Source: Methyloceanibacter sp. wino2 (GTDB lineage: Bacteria > Pseudomonadota > Alphaproteobacteria > Rhizobiales > Methyloligellaceae). From it: 64,000 bases of DNA. The notes under the pieces are model-generated. The model was not told the DNA's origin, made no database searches, and saw only the letters and a program-made list of their open reading frames with translations. This document shows, piece by piece, positions 33,793-43,663 of this stretch (its first letter is position 1; the number at the start of each line of letters is the position of its first letter). A program made the position numbers and the translations under genes. The stretch spans positions 2,046,001-2,110,000 of the forward strand of contig NZ_CP028960.1 in NCBI RefSeq assembly GCF_003071365.1, written 5' to 3'.

Positions 33793-34959
33793 TTAGTAGA
33801 CGGAGTCGGAGGAACCGGTCACCTCCGCCTCGGTCACCTTGCCCCACAGGACCTTGTAGACCCAGGCCGTGTAGGCGAGGACGATCGGCATGAAGATGAC
33901 CGTCGCGATCAGCATGATGAACAGCGTGTTGTGGGACGACGAGGCGTCCCAGACGGTCAGCGAGGAATTCGGATCGAACGACGACGGCAGGATGAAGGGG
34001 AACATCGTCAGTCCGACGGACGAGATGGCGCCGAAGATGCCGAGCTGCGACCACAGCAGCGTGGAAACTTCGCGGTCCGAGCGCAGGTCCCGCACGGCCA
34101 TGATCATGCCGGCGAAGCCCAGGATCGGCGCGATCACGATCCACGGCCGGTCGGCATAGGCCGTCAGCCATGTGCTGGAGCGCGTCACCTCGGAAAAGAG
34201 CGGGTTGGACGGTCCGTCGGTCACGACCTCGCCCACGATGGCGTAGCCCTGGAAGCCGAAGGCGAGCCACAGCCCGGCCAAGGCATAGCCGGCGATGGTC
34301 ACCATGCCCGCCACCGATCCGATGGACCGCGCCCGTGCGGCCACGGGATCCTCGGCCTTCAGGGCGAGCCAGGCCGCGCCATGGGTCAGCAGCATGGCCA
34401 CGGATACAATGCCCGTCAGAAGCGCGAAGGGGTTCAACAGGTCGAGGAATTTCCAAAGGTAGGAGCTGCCCTCGTAATAGGAGACCAGTTCCGGCGACAG
34501 CCTGAAGGGCACGCCTTCGAGGACGTTTCCGACCGCGACGCCGAAGATGAGGGCAGGGACCGCGCCGCCGACGAACAGGGCCCAGTCCCAGGTGCTGCGC
34601 CAGGCCTGTCCGTCGCGCTTGGAGCGATATTTGAACGCGACGGGCCTCAAGATGAGTGCCGCGAGCACGGCGAACATCGCGAGATAAAAACCGGAGAAGC
34701 TGACCGCGTAGACGAGCGGCCACGCCGCGAAGATCGCGCCGCCGCCAAGAATGAACCAGACTTGGTTGCCTTCCCAGACAGGGCCCACGGTGTTGATAGC
34801 GATGCGGCGCTCGACGTCGGTCTTCGCCACGAAAGGCAGGAGCGCGCCGACGCCCATGTCGAAGCCGTCCGTCATCGCGAACCCAATGAGGAGAACGCCC
34901 AGAAGCACCCACCAAATGACGCGAAGAACGTCGTATGTGATCAAGTCGGCAAGGATCAT
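33793..34959 (-). CDS. cydB: Cytochrome bd ubiquinol oxidase subunit II
   Basis: 388 residues, about eight to nine membrane helices. N-terminus [43 protein letters not shown] and [20 protein letters not shown] are hallmarks; Trp-Glu (W-E-G-N-Q) binds haem-side. With CydA it reduces O2 to water with a very high oxygen affinity. Followed by cydX on the same strand, preceded by cydA (stop-start gap of 5 bases). Confidence 0.97.
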   Translation of the reverse strand: MILADLITYDVLRVIWWVLLGVLLIGFAMTDGFDMGVGALLPFVAKTDVERRIAINTVGPVWEGNQVWFILGGGAIFAAWPLVYAVSFSGFYLAMFAVLAALILRPVAFKYRSKRDGQAWRSTWDWALFVGGAVPALIFGVAVGNVLEGVPFRLSPELVSYYEGSSYLWKFLDLLNPFALLTGIVSVAMLLTHGAAWLALKAEDPVAARARSIGSVAGMVTIAGYALAGLWLAFGFQGYAIVGEVVTDGPSNPLFSEVTRSSTWLTAYADRPWIVIAPILGFAGMIMAVRDLRSDREVSTLLWSQLGIFGAISSVGLTMFPFILPSSFDPNSSLTVWDASSSHNTLFIMLIATVIFMPIVLAYTAWVYKVLWGKVTEAEVTGSSDSVY

Positions 34960-34964
34960 GACAT

Positions 34965-36626
34965 TTACTCCGCGGGGGCCGGGGCGGCGAGAGCGCCCTC
35001 ATCCATTGCACCCAGCCGGCGCTCATGCTGCGCCTGCCAGGCTTCGGTTTCCTCTACGTCCTGGAACGGCCCTTTCCGGATGTATTTGATCATCAGGGCC
35101 ATCTCGATGATGAAGAGGATCGAGTAGAAGGTGACGAATCCGGCCAAGGTGATGAGGAGATCCTGCACCGAGAGCTGGCTTGCGGACAGCGCGGTGGGAA
35201 GGACCCCGTCGACAGTCCAAGGCTGGCGGCCGAACTCTGCGACGAACCAGCCCATCTCGGCTGCGATCCAAGGCGCGGGGATGAGGAACACCGCGAAGAT
35301 CAAGGCCCAGCGCGGATAGCGCTCGCCGCCGAAGCTCGACTTCCAGAAGAAGTAGGCCATGAAGGCGATGAACAGGAAGCCGAGGCCGACCATGATGCGG
35401 AACGCCCAGAACAGCGGCGCGACCCCGGGGATCGTGTCGTTGGCGGCTTTTTCGATCTGCTCCGGCGTGGCTTTGGCCGGATCGTCCACGTAGCGTTTCA
35501 GCAGGAGCGCGAAACCGAGATTGTCGGAATTGTCCTCGAACGCCTTGCGAAGCTCCGGCGAGATCGTCACGGCGGAGGGGTCTCTATCCGGTCGAATACC
35601 GCTTGCCCGGGCCGCCTCCCGCTCGGCGCGGATTTGCATCAGCGCGTCGTAGGCCACGACGCCGCTTTCGATGCGCTTTTGCGCTTCGGCGACGAGTTCC
35701 TCGATGCCGGGGATGGGGTCGGTCAGGGAGCGCGTGCCGATAATGCCCATGACCCACGGAATGTGGACGGCGTAGTGCGTCTCGCGGGCTTCCTGATCCG
35801 GGAAGCCGATCAGCGTGAAGGAGGCCGGCGGCTTCTCCGTCTTCCACATGGCCTCGATCGCGGCGAGTTTCATCTTCTGGGTGTGGCTGGCCGTGTAGCC
35901 CGATTCATCGCCAAGCACCACGACCGACAGCGCCGAAGCCAAGCCAAAGGCGGCTGCGACCGAAATGGACCGGCGCGACAGCTCCACATGCCGGTCCTTG
36001 AGCAGGTACCAGGCCGAGACGCCAAGGACGAAGACCGAAGCGGTGACATAGCCGGCCGAAACGGTGTGTACGAACTTGGCCTGTGCGACGGGGTTGAACA
36101 GGACGTCGTAGAACGACGTCATTTCCATCCGCATCGTGTCCGGATTGAAGACGGAGCCGACGGGGTTCTGCATCCAGCCGTTGGCGATCAGGATCCACAG
36201 CGCGGACAGGTTCGAGCCGAGCGCCACGAGCCAGGTCACCGTGAGGTGGCCGACTTTCGAAAGCTTGTCCCAGCCGAAGAAGAAAAGGCCCACGAACGTC
36301 GCTTCGAGGAAGAAGGCCATCAGGCCCTCGACGGCGAGCGGCGCCCCGAAAATGTCGCCGACATAGTGGCTGTAGTAGCTCCAGTTCATGCCGAACTGGA
36401 ATTCCATGGTGATGCCCGTCGCGACGCCCAAAACGAAGTTGATGCCGAACAGGGTGCCCCAGAACTTGGTCATCTGCCGCCAGATTGGCCGGCCGGTCAT
36501 CACATAGACCGTCTCCATGATCGCGATGATGATCGACAGACCCAACGTCAGTGGGACGAAGAGAAAGTGATACATCGCGGTCATCGCGAATTGCAGTCGC
36601 GATAGTTCGACGACACCGAGTTCCAT
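34965..36626 (-). CDS. cydA: Cytochrome bd ubiquinol oxidase subunit I
   Basis: 553 residues. Haem ligands and the quinol region are evident: [29 protein letters not shown] (His near residue 20), [38 protein letters not shown] and the Q-loop around residues 250-340 ([23 protein letters not shown]). Oxidises ubiquinol at the periplasmic side. Lies downstream of cydDC by 108 bases, with an inverted repeat in that gap. Confidence 0.97.
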   Translation of the reverse strand: MELGVVELSRLQFAMTAMYHFLFVPLTLGLSIIIAIMETVYVMTGRPIWRQMTKFWGTLFGINFVLGVATGITMEFQFGMNWSYYSHYVGDIFGAPLAVEGLMAFFLEATFVGLFFFGWDKLSKVGHLTVTWLVALGSNLSALWILIANGWMQNPVGSVFNPDTMRMEMTSFYDVLFNPVAQAKFVHTVSAGYVTASVFVLGVSAWYLLKDRHVELSRRSISVAAAFGLASALSVVVLGDESGYTASHTQKMKLAAIEAMWKTEKPPASFTLIGFPDQEARETHYAVHIPWVMGIIGTRSLTDPIPGIEELVAEAQKRIESGVVAYDALMQIRAEREAARASGIRPDRDPSAVTISPELRKAFEDNSDNLGFALLLKRYVDDPAKATPEQIEKAANDTIPGVAPLFWAFRIMVGLGFLFIAFMAYFFWKSSFGGERYPRWALIFAVFLIPAPWIAAEMGWFVAEFGRQPWTVDGVLPTALSASQLSVQDLLITLAGFVTFYSILFIIEMALMIKYIRKGPFQDVEETEAWQAQHERRLGAMDEGALAAPAPAE

Positions 36627-36709
36627 GACAAACGGTCTCCCAGCCTTTGGTGCGCACTTCTCAGCTCCGGGACCTTACAGCCACGGCGCGCGGGACGCTC
36701 CTAACACCC

Positions 36710-36730
36710 TGTCACAGAGACACTGTGACA
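36710..36730. promoter_or_regulatory. Perfect inverted repeat between cydC and cydA
   Basis: TGTCACAG-AGACA-CTGTGACA, eight perfect pairs around five bases, 5 bases beyond the cydC stop and 84 upstream of cydA. Could be an operator (FNR/CRP-like half sites inverted) or a weak hairpin. No T-run follows, so a terminator is less likely. Confidence 0.5.
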
Positions 36731-36734
36731 TACC

Positions 36735-38399
36735 TCAAATGCGGGGAGAAACCGTCAGGGCACACCGGTGCCCGAAGACGGGGTGCCCAGCCCCCCGATG
36801 AAGCGCCGCTACAATAGCAGCATCCGGCAGCGCCCGGCGAATGCCAATAAGTACGAGGTGTGAACTTTCATCGTCGAGCCCTTCGGTGGGCTCGTCGAGC
36901 AGCAGCAGGCGGGGGCGTTTCAGCAAGGCGCGCGCGAGACATAGTCTCCTGGCTTGCCCGCCGGAGAGACCGGCGCCGCCCTCGCCGAGTTGTGTATCCA
37001 GCCCACCGCGCGCGTCGAACGTGTGTTGGAGATCCGCTGCCGCCAAGGCCGCCCACATCTCGTCGTCGGTCGCGTCGGCGGCCAGGGCCAAATTCTCACG
37101 CACCGTGCCGCGCAGAAGCGCGCTGCGCTGGGGCACCATGGTGACGACTTCCCGGAACGCCGAATCTTCCCAGTCGCATGGGGGTTTTCCCAGAACGGCG
37201 ATTTCCTGGCCGCCGTCCTGCGGGCCCGCCGCCAGGAGCCCGGCGATCTGCAGCAGGAGCGTCGTCTTACCGATGCCGCTTGCGCCCGTGAGAGCGGCGG
37301 TGTCGCCCGCGCGCAGGTCGAGGCTGAAATCGGGGCGCCAAATGGTGAGCACGGCCGGCTCATCTCCACGCGTGGGAGCCGGCGCTGGCTGGCTGGCGCT
37401 GCTTGTGGGAATCGCGGTGCGTAAAGGCTGGGCCGCATCGAAGCCGCCGATACGCTGCGCGGCGCCCGCCATGCGGCCGAGTTCGGCGAAGCCGCGCCGC
37501 AACGGCAGGACTGTCTCCGCGAGGGCTAGGGCCACGAACACGCCGATGGCGGCGACGGCCGGGCCGGTCCCGTTGTCCGTTACCAGCCAGACGCCGATCG
37601 CGAGCGCCGCCCCGGCGACGAGGGTGACGAGAACGCTCAAGCGGAACGCGGCCGCGCGCTCCGCCTCATCGAGTTGCCGGGCCGCCTGCCTCAGTCTTCC
37701 GTCGGTCTTCAACAGCACGTCTTCCCGTGCGCCAATGCGGCCGCGCAGGATCAGGGCTTCGCGGTCCCGGATCGTGTCGATCAGCCCACGCCGCAGGTCT
37801 TGCGCCTCGATCTCCGCGGTGTGCGATGGGTGTAGACCTTCGCGACCGAGGCGCCACAGGATCAGCGCCGCGAACGGCACGTAGCCGATGAGGATGGCCC
37901 AGGCCATGGGCCATCCAACGAGCCATCCCAGTACCCAGAACACAGCGAGATGAGCCAACAGTGCCGCCATGACCGGGAGCAGCAGGCGCAAGGCAAGCCC
38001 GTCCAGCGCGTCCACGTCGGCGACGATGCGCGTCAGAACGCCTTCGCTGCGCAGTTGCATGAGGCCGCGCGCGTCCCGCGTCGCCTCCTGTTCCAGGAGC
38101 CTGACGCGCAGCTTCGCCAGCGCGCGTAAGGTCGCGTCGTGGGTGAGGAGTCTTTCTCCATAGCGGGCCGCGGCGCGGCCGAGCGCCAGGAAACGGACGC
38201 CCGCCGAGGGACGAAAGAAATCGAAGGCGATGCCGATGCCGGCGATCCCGGCAAGGCCCGAGGCCGTGATGAACCAGCCCGACAGGCCAAGCAGGGCCGC
38301 GCCCATGAGCAGCACCGTGATCGAAAGCAGGGCGCCGCGGGCCATGGCCCAGGGCGCGGCGCTCAGCAGGAAGCGCAGGACATGGACGAGCGCCTTCAT
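36735..38399 (-). CDS. cydC: Thiol reductant ABC exporter subunit CydC
   Basis: 554 residues. N-terminal six-helix ABC transporter membrane domain, then the ATPase with Walker A TGASGIGKTTL, Q-loop VPQRSALL, signature GLSGGQARR, and Walker B RLLLLDEPTEG. CydDC exports cysteine/glutathione and is needed for bd oxidase assembly. Its start overlaps the cydD stop by 4 bases. Confidence 0.95.
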   Translation of the reverse strand: MKALVHVLRFLLSAAPWAMARGALLSITVLLMGAALLGLSGWFITASGLAGIAGIGIAFDFFRPSAGVRFLALGRAAARYGERLLTHDATLRALAKLRVRLLEQEATRDARGLMQLRSEGVLTRIVADVDALDGLALRLLLPVMAALLAHLAVFWVLGWLVGWPMAWAILIGYVPFAALILWRLGREGLHPSHTAEIEAQDLRRGLIDTIRDREALILRGRIGAREDVLLKTDGRLRQAARQLDEAERAAAFRLSVLVTLVAGAALAIGVWLVTDNGTGPAVAAIGVFVALALAETVLPLRRGFAELGRMAGAAQRIGGFDAAQPLRTAIPTSSASQPAPAPTRGDEPAVLTIWRPDFSLDLRAGDTAALTGASGIGKTTLLLQIAGLLAAGPQDGGQEIAVLGKPPCDWEDSAFREVVTMVPQRSALLRGTVRENLALAADATDDEMWAALAAADLQHTFDARGGLDTQLGEGGAGLSGGQARRLCLARALLKRPRLLLLDEPTEGLDDESSHLVLIGIRRALPDAAIVAALHRGAGHPVFGHRCALTVSPRI

Positions 38400-40108
38400 C
38401 GGCCCCCCTCGGAGGCGTGAAGTGCGTGCACGAGCGGCAAATGCACTTGGCGGTCCATGGCGGAAGCCAGCGCCGGGTCGTGGGTCGCCACGATAAGTGT
38501 ACGTCCTTGCTCTTTCAGCCGGACGAGCGCCTCGATCACGCGTTTCGCGGTATCCGCGTCGAGGTCCGCCGTCGGTTCGTCGGCAAGAATCACGTCGCTA
38601 TCGTCGAGAGCCGCGCGTGCGATCATCAGGCGGCGCGCCTCGCCACCCGATACGCCGCCGCCGGTCTCGCCAAGCGTCGTCGCAAGGCCGTGGGGCAATC
38701 GCTCGACGACGTCGCGCGCGCCGGCGATGTCGAGCGCGGGGGCAGGGTCGCGTCCCGTATCGTCCGGGTCGAGCCAGGCGGCAAGCGTCTCGTCGGGAAA
38801 ATGCGGCCGCTGAGGGATCAGCGACAAGCGTGCGCGCCAGGCGTCCGCCGTCTCGGCCCCAAGCGCCCGCCCGCAGACCGTGATGGCGCCCGCATCCAGC
38901 GGCACGAGCCCGGCGATGCTTGCGAGCGCCGTCGTCTTGCCGGACCCGCTGGGACCGGTCAGCGCGACGGACTCTCCGGCTTTCAGCGCGAGGTCGGGGA
39001 GGGGGAGCGCGCGGCCGGGCAGGGCGGCTACTGCTTTCGACAGCGCGACGGACGCCGGTCCGTCGAGCGGCGCGGCGCGCATGCCCGTACCCACCAAAGC
39101 CACGCGTTCCGCTTCATCGAGCGCGTCGAGGTCGGCGACGACCGCGAAGCCTGCCGCTCGGTCATGCCAGGCGGCGGCAAGGTCGCGCATGGGCTGGAAG
39201 AATTCCGGCGCGATCAAGAGCAGGAATATGCCTTCCCGCAGCGTAAGCGGCGTGCCCCAAGTGCCGAAATTGAGTTCGCCGAGGAGGGAGAAGCCGACGA
39301 ACACGGCCATCATCGCGACGCCGATGGCCGCGAACAGTTCGAGCACCGTCGAGGACAGGAAGGCGATGCGCAGCACCGCCATGCTCTTCTCGCGCAGGCT
39401 TTCGGCACGCGCCTCGAAATCGCGGGCGGCCCGTTGTGTGGCTCCGAGCAGGCGGATGTCGAGCATGGCAGAGAGCCGCTCCATCAGCATGTCGTTCATG
39501 GTGCCGATCTCGCGCATCTGCTGGCGCGAGGCGTCTTCCGCCGCCATGCCGACCAGCGCCATGAAGATCGGGATCAGCGGGCCGGAAATCAGAAGGAGCA
39601 GGCCCGCAGCCCAGGACACCGTGATGACGAGCGCTGCCAGCGCCAGCGGCAGGATCGCCGTGCGCATCATGGCGACGTGGTAGCGCGTCACCCATGCCTG
39701 AAGCAGCGGCAGTTTCTGCACGGCGAGGGCTGCGATCTCGGCCGAGCCCGCCTCGGACGGGTTGCGCGCCTCGCGCCGGATCAGGATCTCGCGCTCACGG
39801 GCGATGGTGCGGTCGGCGGCGTCGAAAAGAAGACGGCCCGAAAGCCGGTCGAGACCGGCCCGGATGACGCCCAACACAACAAAGCCCGCGATCGCGAGCA
39901 GTGTGTTGTCCGCCATACTCGCGTCCGAGCCCGAGCCCGCGACCCCGACCGAGATGATCCAGGCGATCAGTGCGGCTTGAAGCGGCCAGATGAGCCCCGC
40001 GGCCACGGCGAGCAAGGCGGCACGACGCAACGTATCGCGAACGGGCGCAATGATCCGGGCTTGTGCGCGCTGCCGGCTGTCGTCGTGCTCCGTGCTGTCT
40101 TCCATCAC
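38396..40108 (-). CDS. cydD: Thiol reductant ABC exporter subunit CydD
   Basis: 570 residues, first gene of the cydDCABX operon. ABC transmembrane domain (six helices within 28-300), ATPase with Walker A TGPSGSGKTTAL, Q-loop IPQRPHFP, signature GVSGGEARR and Walker B DVILADEPTADLD. Partner of CydC. The divergent ivy gene lies 152 bases upstream. Confidence 0.95.
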   Translation of the reverse strand: MMEDSTEHDDSRQRAQARIIAPVRDTLRRAALLAVAAGLIWPLQAALIAWIISVGVAGSGSDASMADNTLLAIAGFVVLGVIRAGLDRLSGRLLFDAADRTIAREREILIRREARNPSEAGSAEIAALAVQKLPLLQAWVTRYHVAMMRTAILPLALAALVITVSWAAGLLLLISGPLIPIFMALVGMAAEDASRQQMREIGTMNDMLMERLSAMLDIRLLGATQRAARDFEARAESLREKSMAVLRIAFLSSTVLELFAAIGVAMMAVFVGFSLLGELNFGTWGTPLTLREGIFLLLIAPEFFQPMRDLAAAWHDRAAGFAVVADLDALDEAERVALVGTGMRAAPLDGPASVALSKAVAALPGRALPLPDLALKAGESVALTGPSGSGKTTALASIAGLVPLDAGAITVCGRALGAETADAWRARLSLIPQRPHFPDETLAAWLDPDDTGRDPAPALDIAGARDVVERLPHGLATTLGETGGGVSGGEARRLMIARAALDDSDVILADEPTADLDADTAKRVIEALVRLKEQGRTLIVATHDPALASAMDRQVHLPLVHALHASEGGR

Positions 40109-40260
40109 GCCTTTATTATGCCACTCAACGGACCGCCCGCCGTGCGTCCGGCAGGGAGACCGATCGCGGGAGAAGTTTTGACATAGCAGATTGATCTAGG
40201 GGGATCTGAACTGCTTTCCGGCTCCTGTTCGCATGCTAAGGTCGGCCTCCCTTTTTCGTC

Positions 40261-40677
40261 ATGGAGCGACCAATGCTTGCCAGATTCCTGCTCACTCTTC
40301 TTCTGTTTGGGGCCGCTCCGGCCATGGCGCAGGCCCCCGAGGGCCCGTATCTCCCCGATCTGATGAATGAGCAGCCAGCCTACCTCACGGCCTGGAAAGA
40401 GATGGTCGCGAGCGAAAAGCTGCCGGCATGGGTCGACACCTTCACCAAAACTCAAGGCGCAGTCTCCACGCCGGTGACGACGGTTCCGGTGGCGGGGCAG
40501 TCCTATACCCTTGGCTGGATTTGCAAACCGCACGATTGCGGCGGCAACGAAGTCTATGTGCTGTTCGCGCCCGAAGCGCGGCAGGCGTGGGGCCTTCTGA
40601 TCAGCGACGACAAGCGCAGCTGGCTCGGCAATCCGGACGCGGCCGTTCAAGCCGCGATCGAGAGCGGCGTCCAGTAG
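40261..40677 (+). CDS. ivy: Ivy-type inhibitor of vertebrate (C-type) lysozyme
   Basis: 138 residues. Signal peptide MERPMLARFLLTLLLFGAAPAMA, then a compact domain with the Ivy lysozyme-blocking loop C-K-P-H-D-C (ICKPHDCGGN) and the strand NEVYVLFAPEARQAWGLLIS. It protects periplasmic peptidoglycan from host or protist lysozymes. Divergent from cydD; presumably a lone gene. Confidence 0.93.
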   Translation: MERPMLARFLLTLLLFGAAPAMAQAPEGPYLPDLMNEQPAYLTAWKEMVASEKLPAWVDTFTKTQGAVSTPVTTVPVAGQSYTLGWICKPHDCGGNEVYVLFAPEARQAWGLLISDDKRSWLGNPDAAVQAAIESGVQ

Positions 40678-40678
40678 T

Positions 40679-42067
40679 TTAGGCTTCGCGCGCCGGATTG
40701 AGCCGGATCACGGCGGCTTCTTTTGCCGGGATCGACATCGTCACACAAAATTGCCGTTCCGCCGTCTTGAAGGACAGGTCGGCCGACCAAACGTCGACGA
40801 TGTCCTTGACGATGGCGAGGCCAAGCCCCGTGCCGGGCACGGATGTATCGAGGCGTGCGCCCCGCGTCAGCATCCTGTCCCACTGCTCGGCAGGGATTCC
40901 GGGCCCGTCGTCGCTCACGACGATGCTGGTCGTGTCCGCGTCGCGCCGCGCGGCAATCGCGACCGTGGATTTGGCATGGCGCACGGCGTTCTCGGTCAGG
41001 TTTCCGATGGCTTCGGACAGATCGTCGGGGTCGATACGCGCGACGATCTCGGACGGAAGATCGAGCTTCCATTTGAGCCGTCGCCCTTCCGGGGTCCGCT
41101 GCATAACGCGCGCCACGCGCGCGGCGACCTCGCCGACATCCGCGGCGACGTTCGGATTGGGCGATGCGATGCGCGCCCGCGAGAGCTGATGGTCCGCGTG
41201 GCGCTGCAGCGCCTGGACGATCTCCTCGATCTCCGCGGCGACCTCGAACTCGCCCTTGCGCTTCAACTGATCCGCGTCGCTCAGAAGCACCTGTAGCGGC
41301 GTCTTGAGACCGTGCGCGAGATCGGCGGCGCGAAGTCGCGCCCGCTCGACCTGCTGGTCGCGGGCATCGAGCAGCGCGTCGACTTCCGACGCAAGCGGCT
41401 GGACTTCGTCCGGAAAGCCGCCGCCCAGGCGCCCGCGCTTGCCGGTTCGAATGGCGCCGAGTTTCTGCTGCATGGCGGCGAGGGGCCTCAAGCCGACGCG
41501 AACCTGGAACCAGGACGCGAGAACCAACAGGACGCCGATAAAAAGAAGAAACGGCGCGAGCACCGAGGCGAAGCGGTATACGGCCGCGGAGACCTCGGCC
41601 GCATCGACGGCGACGGCGGCCTGCGCCGTGGCCCCGCCGAGACGGTCGGAGAGCGCAACGCGGCGCTGCAGCAGATAGAGTTGGCTGCCGTCCGGTCCTG
41701 CCACACGGGAGTGATGGGCCGCGTCGTCGACGTCCCCGTCGGACGGCAGATCGATCTCGAAGTCCCAGAGCGACCGCGAACGCAGGACAGGTCCGTCCGG
41801 CACGACCACGATCTGCCAGTACCGGCCCGACAAGGGCTGTTCGAAGCGCGGATCCGCAGGGGGCGCGGTCACGGTGAATGTGCCGTCGGCATCTTTGTCG
41901 ATACCGGCGATCACCTGGTCGAGATAGCCGTCGAGTTCGCCATCCACCCAGCGCTCGACGTGATCCCTGAAGAGAAATGTCAGGCCGCCGGCCGCGAGCG
42001 CCAGGGCTGCGAGGACAAAGCCAACGGCACCGAGGAGCAGCCGAAACCGCAAGGACGAGAAGCTCAT
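40679..42067 (-). CDS. Sensor histidine kinase (PhoQ/QseC-like)
   Basis: 462 residues. Two membrane helices (about 8-30 and 164-186) bracket a periplasmic sensor of about 130 residues with little conservation. HAMP-like linker, then HisKA with DLAHGLKTPLQVLLSDA (phospho-His), N-box NLTENAVRHA, G1 VSDDGPGIP and G2 GTGLGLAIVK. Overlaps the response regulator stop by 4 bases. Catalytic residues are intact, unlike the pseudokinase at 16 kb. Confidence 0.94.
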   Translation of the reverse strand: MSFSSLRFRLLLGAVGFVLAALALAAGGLTFLFRDHVERWVDGELDGYLDQVIAGIDKDADGTFTVTAPPADPRFEQPLSGRYWQIVVVPDGPVLRSRSLWDFEIDLPSDGDVDDAAHHSRVAGPDGSQLYLLQRRVALSDRLGGATAQAAVAVDAAEVSAAVYRFASVLAPFLLFIGVLLVLASWFQVRVGLRPLAAMQQKLGAIRTGKRGRLGGGFPDEVQPLASEVDALLDARDQQVERARLRAADLAHGLKTPLQVLLSDADQLKRKGEFEVAAEIEEIVQALQRHADHQLSRARIASPNPNVAADVGEVAARVARVMQRTPEGRRLKWKLDLPSEIVARIDPDDLSEAIGNLTENAVRHAKSTVAIAARRDADTTSIVVSDDGPGIPAEQWDRMLTRGARLDTSVPGTGLGLAIVKDIVDVWSADLSFKTAERQFCVTMSIPAKEAAVIRLNPAREA

Positions 42068-42732
42068 GCGCTCTCTCCGTTGGCGATGGAATAGCCGAAC
42101 CCGCGCCGGGTCTCGATGGCGCCCGCGCCGAGCTTCTTGCGCAGACGGGTGATGACGGCCTCCAAGGCGTTGGCGTCGCGCGAATCGTCGTCGCCGTAGA
42201 GATGCTCCAGGAGTTCGCCCGCCGGAACGACGCGGCCCTTGTGGTGCATCAGATACGCCATCAAGCGGTATTCGAGCGGGGACACCTGAACCTGGACGCC
42301 GTCCACGGCGAGGTGCATCTGCTTGGTGTCGAGCCGCATGTTCCCGGCTTCCAGTATAGGTGTTCCGTGGCCGGCAGCGCGCCGGATCAACGCGCGCACG
42401 CGCGCCACGAGTTCCTCCATGCGGAAGGGTTTGGCGAGGTAGTCGTCGGCGCCGGCGTCAATACCCTCGACGCGTTCGGGCCATGCGCCGCGGGCGGTCA
42501 GCACGAGAACGGGCACTTGGCGCCCTGCGGCGCGCCAGCGCTTCAGCACGACCAGCCCGTCCATCTTCGGCAAGCCCAGATCGAGGATGATGAGATCGTA
42601 TGCCTCGGTTTCGCCCCGGAACCAGGCGTCCTCGCCGTCGGTGGCCAGGTCGCAGCCATAGCCGGCGGCCGAAAGGGTCCGCTCGATCTCCGAGCGGATG
42701 CGCGCGTCGTCCTCCACGATCAGTATTCGCAT
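42064..42732 (-). CDS. OmpR/PhoP-family response regulator
   Basis: 222 residues. Receiver MRILIVEDDARIRSEIERT with acidic triad, phospho-Asp in DLIILDLGLPKMDG and Lys in LAKPF; C-terminal winged helix with QMHLAVDGVQVQVSPLEYRLMAYLMHHKGRVVPAGELL and EAVITRLRKKLGAGAIETRRGFGY. Translationally coupled to the kinase and to a PepSY protein. Candidate target: tandem CTGACAT repeats at 43089-43106. Confidence 0.95.
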   Translation of the reverse strand: MRILIVEDDARIRSEIERTLSAAGYGCDLATDGEDAWFRGETEAYDLIILDLGLPKMDGLVVLKRWRAAGRQVPVLVLTARGAWPERVEGIDAGADDYLAKPFRMEELVARVRALIRRAAGHGTPILEAGNMRLDTKQMHLAVDGVQVQVSPLEYRLMAYLMHHKGRVVPAGELLEHLYGDDDSRDANALEAVITRLRKKLGAGAIETRRGFGYSIANGESA

Positions 42733-43064
42733 CAGTCGTCGTCCTCGATATCGAGGATCTTTCCGGTCGGCGCATCGACCTCGATTTCCCTCACCTTGCC
42801 GTCCGGCCCCAGGATCTTGAGCTCGTAGACATAGGCGCCGTCGTCGAGTTCGAGCTCGACTTCGAGCAGGTCGCCGGACGCCTTGTCGCCTGCGCGCTCG
42901 AGGATTTCGGCAAGCGGCAGGACACGACCTTCCTTCACGAGGCGCCGTGCCTCCTGGTGGCCGATATCGTCACCGCCATAGGCGGCTCCGGTGGCTATCG
43001 CCACAGCAAAAACCAGCGCCATTGCGGCAAGCCAGGCGCGGTGTTCGAAAATAGGTCCGGACAT
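42732..43064 (-). CDS. PepSY-domain membrane/periplasmic protein
   Basis: 110 residues from ATG 43064 (the longer start at 43106 overlaps the repeats that look like an operator). Signal/anchor helix RAWLAAMALVFAVAIATGAAYG, then QEARRLVKEGRVLPLAEILERAGDKASGD and a PepSY core VELELDDGAYVYELKILGPDGKVREIEVDAPTGKILDIEDDD. PepSY domains of this size act as periplasmic inhibitors or modulators of proteases and two-component sensors. Starts the operon PepSY-RR-HK, its stop overlapping the regulator start. Confidence 0.85.
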   Translation of the reverse strand: MSGPIFEHRAWLAAMALVFAVAIATGAAYGGDDIGHQEARRLVKEGRVLPLAEILERAGDKASGDLLEVELELDDGAYVYELKILGPDGKVREIEVDAPTGKILDIEDDD

Positions 43065-43088
43065 AAAAGTGAATGTGGGTGGGAATGG

Positions 43089-43106
43089 CTGACATTTCAC
43101 TGACAT
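43089..43106. promoter_or_regulatory. Tandem CTGACAT repeats, candidate response-regulator site
   Basis: CTGACAT at 43089-43095 and again at 43100-43106: 11-base period, one helical turn, as OmpR/PhoP family dimers require. It is between the divergent PepSY genes (minus-strand start 43064, plus-strand start 43188). Confidence 0.5.
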
Positions 43107-43187
43107 GGCGGGTCAGGGCGCCGTCAGAGAGGTTCTGGCAGGTTCGGCGCAGGCAACAGAACACCGAAAAAACTGAGGAGCAAAACC

Positions 43188-43472
43188 ATGAAGAAGTATG
43201 CCACCAACGCCGTGCTCGGTCTCTCGATGCTGATCGCCGTTCCCACCCTGGCCTTGGCCGATCGGGACGCCAATCGCTTGAATGTGCCCCGGGATCAGTG
43301 GCTGGCCCCGTCGGAGATTGCCGATCGTCTCTCTTCGAAGGGCTACAAGGTCACCGAGATCGAGGCGGACGACGGTGCCTACGAGGCCGACGTCGTCAAG
43401 AACGGCACGCGCATGGAGGTCCATGTGCATCCGGCCACCGGCGAGATCCTCGTGGGCTACGACCGCGACTAG
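43188..43472 (+). CDS. Secreted PepSY-domain protein
   Basis: 94 residues: signal peptide MKKYATNAVLGLSMLIAVP ending ALA, then a PepSY motif VPRDQWLAPSEIADRLSSKGYKVTEIEADDGAYEADVVKNGTRMEVHVHPATGEILVGYDRD, where W-L-A-P and G-x-Y-x-A-D-V-V fit PepSY-2-type (DUF2874-like) repeats. Divergent from the operon of its relative; probably under the same two-component control. Followed by a strong terminator. Confidence 0.87.
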   Translation: MKKYATNAVLGLSMLIAVPTLALADRDANRLNVPRDQWLAPSEIADRLSSKGYKVTEIEADDGAYEADVVKNGTRMEVHVHPATGEILVGYDRD

Positions 43473-43548
43473 TAGCGTAGGGATATCGCGCGGCGAAATC
43501 GGCCGATGTCTCGGTATCCCAAGTGCTGGCCGTGATTTTCATGGCCGC

Positions 43549-43590
43549 CCCGCTCCGAGCCCTTAGAGAGCTCGGGGCGGGCTTTTATTT
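43549..43590 (+). terminator. Rho-independent terminator after the PepSY gene
   Basis: Twelve-pair stem (CCCGCTCCGAGC at 43549-43560 with GCTCGGGGCGGG at 43570-43581, one wobble) followed by CTTTTATTT. Confidence 0.85.
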
Positions 43591-43663
43591 GCCTCACTGG
43601 TCGGACGCGGACGCGGGCGAGAGCCTTCGCAAGAGTCCGCGTTCTGTTTTTCCTTGCGAGACG

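Noticed and set aside
40170-40215. An FNR-like site (TTGAT..GGATC) upstream of cydD
   Set aside because: Spacing and second half do not match TTGAT-N4-ATCAA or the FixK pattern TTGA-N6-TCAA.
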